Positions 4,516 to 5,487 of a stretch of DNA of 5,487 nt are shown one piece after another (position 1 is the first letter of the stretch; every line of letters starts with the position of its first letter). Where the stretch lies: assembly GCA_009908885.1 (NCBI GenBank), contig JAAAOL010000480.1:1-5487 (forward strand), written 5' to 3'. The notes beneath the pieces are model-generated. The model was given only the letters and a program-made list of their open reading frames with translations, searched no databases and was not told where the DNA came from. Position numbers and translations under genes: made by a program. This DNA is from Bacteroidota bacterium (GTDB lineage: Bacteria; Bacteroidota; Rhodothermia; Rhodothermales; JAAAOL01).

Positions 4516-5487
4516 ATGGCTATAGCTGCTTCGCTCGACCTCGACCAGCGCATCGCTCAGCGCGCACAGACGGTTCCCCCCAGCGGGATTCGTCGGTTCT
4601 TCGAAATCGCCGCGACGATGGAGGACGTCATTTCCCTCGGCATCGGGGAGCCGGACTTCGTTTCGCCGCGTCCCGTCATCGATGCGGCGATAGACTCGCT
4701 GAACGCTGGAATGACGGGATACACGGCGAATGCAGGCCTGGCCGAACTGCGTACGTTGATCTCCGGCGAGCTGGAGCAGCGGTACGGCGTCTCGTACGAT
4801 CCCCAGCGGGAAATTCTGTCGACCGTCGGGGTGAGTGAGGCCCTGCAGCTGGCGATGCTGGCGCTGCTCGATCCGGGCGATGAGATCCTGATCCCCGAGC
4901 CGTGCTTCGTCTCGTACGGCCCGACGGCGATCTTCGCCGGCGGCAAGGTCGTGTACGTCCCCACGTCGGTCGACACGAACTTCCAGGTGACGGCGGACGA
5001 CATCCGGGAGCGGATCACCGACAGGACGAAGGTGCTCTTTCTGGCGTATCCCAGCAATCCGACCGGGGCCGTGCTGCGGCGCGAGCGGCTGGAGGAAATC
5101 GCCGAGGTGGTGGTCGAACATGACCTATTGGTGCTGTCCGATGAAATCTACGACCGGCTGATCTATGGCGAGGCGTACGAGCGCGGGCACACCTGCCTGC
5201 CGTCGATCCCGGCCCTGCGCGAGCGCACCGTGCTGCTCGGCGGCTTCTCGAAGAACTACGCCATGACGGGCTGGCGCATCGGGTATGCCTGCGCGCCGGA
5301 GCCCATCTATCAGGCCATGTACAAGCTGCACCAGTACATCATCATGAGCGCGCCCACGATGGCCCAGGTCGGCGCCGTCGCAGCCATTCAGGAGTGCCAG
5401 GACGAGGTCGAGGAGATGCGGCAGGCCTATGACGCCCGGCGTCGCGTCATCGTCGATGGCATGCGGGCCGCCGGGTTGCCCACCTTC
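4516..5487 (+). CDS. PLP-dependent class I/II aminotransferase, N-terminal 324 residues (runs off right edge)
   Basis: A fold-type I aminotransferase of the AspC/PatA-like group, transferring an amino group from an amino acid to a 2-oxo acid through pyridoxal phosphate. Seen: SLGIGEPDF (40-48) substrate-side motif; GYTANAGLAELR (68-79); YPSNPTG with N181; SDEIYD with D209 and Y212; GGFSKNYAMTGWRIGY with the PLP lysine K246 and R254. All cofactor contacts in the visible part are present. The family is usually 380-400 residues, so about 60-75 are missing past the window end, including the second substrate arginine. The ATG at 4516 is preceded by GGTGGAATT, a usable ribosome site. Substrate preference (aspartate, aromatic, alanine) cannot be assigned. 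It lies divergent to the aldehyde dehydrogenase, and a shared amino-acid catabolic role is conceivable but not shown. Confidence 0.93.
   Translation, partial: MAIAASLDLDQRIAQRAQTVPPSGIRRFFEIAATMEDVISLGIGEPDFVSPRPVIDAAIDSLNAGMTGYTANAGLAELRTLISGELEQRYGVSYDPQREILSTVGVSEALQLAMLALLDPGDEILIPEPCFVSYGPTAIFAGGKVVYVPTSVDTNFQVTADDIRERITDRTKVLFLAYPSNPTGAVLRRERLEEIAEVVVEHDLLVLSDEIYDRLIYGEAYERGHTCLPSIPALRERTVLLGGFSKNYAMTGWRIGYACAPEPIYQAMYKLHQYIIMSAPTMAQVGAVAAIQECQDEVEEMRQAYDARRRVIVDGMRAAGLPTF

Noticed and set aside
4501..5121. Minus-strand open frames of 206 and 166 residues within the aminotransferase
   Set aside because: They overlap the conserved aminotransferase completely and show no family resemblance.
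1..5487. CRISPR array, tRNA or rRNA genes
   Set aside because: No regularly spaced repeats and no tRNA- or rRNA-like sequence were seen in the window.

Overview
The window is high-GC bacterial DNA. Conserved housekeeping or metabolic genes lie at both ends: the start of glutaminyl-tRNA synthetase on the left, and an aldehyde dehydrogenase plus a PLP aminotransferase on the right. About 2.4 kb of small accessory genes sits between them. No taxonomic marker is complete. Weak Shine-Dalgarno sequences at several starts, together with the protein character, are compatible with a high-GC member of the Rhodothermota/Bacteroidota side, but this is only a guess.

Layout. 1-153 (-): 5' end of glnS, running off the left edge. 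154-335: intergenic region with a candidate promoter and operator. 336-1290 (+): a Xre/MbcA/ParS-type antitoxin followed by a RES-domain toxin. The RES protein has Ser where the family has its conserved active-site Tyr. 1279-1305: a perfect 8-bp hairpin between convergent genes. 1891-1327 (-): a DUF6883 gene broken by one frameshift, overlapping by 4 nt an intact DUF4926 gene. 1909-2001 (-): an orphan copy of the last 30 codons plus stop of the aldehyde dehydrogenase. 2616-2023 (-): a DUF433 antitoxin and a DUF5615 PIN-like toxin, stop and start directly abutting. 4245-2755 (-): complete aldehyde dehydrogenase. 4246-4515: divergent intergenic region. 4516-5487 (+): class I/II aminotransferase, cut by the right edge.

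How it fits together. Three two-gene modules of toxin-antitoxin type or appearance are packed between ordinary genes, so this is a small defence/addiction hotspot. The most informative structure is the direct repeat of the aldehyde dehydrogenase 3' end (1909-2001 and 2755-2847) around the DUF433-DUF5615 cassette. The copies are identical over 57 bp and then differ only at synonymous third positions. This suggests the cassette arrived with, or recombined into, a foreign allele of the gene's 3' end. Recombination between the copies would remove the cassette and leave an intact dehydrogenase with DUF6883-DUF4926 starting 17 nt after its stop. Two of the three putative toxins (RES, DUF6883) carry probable damaging changes while their partners are intact, a pattern that fits decaying modules.
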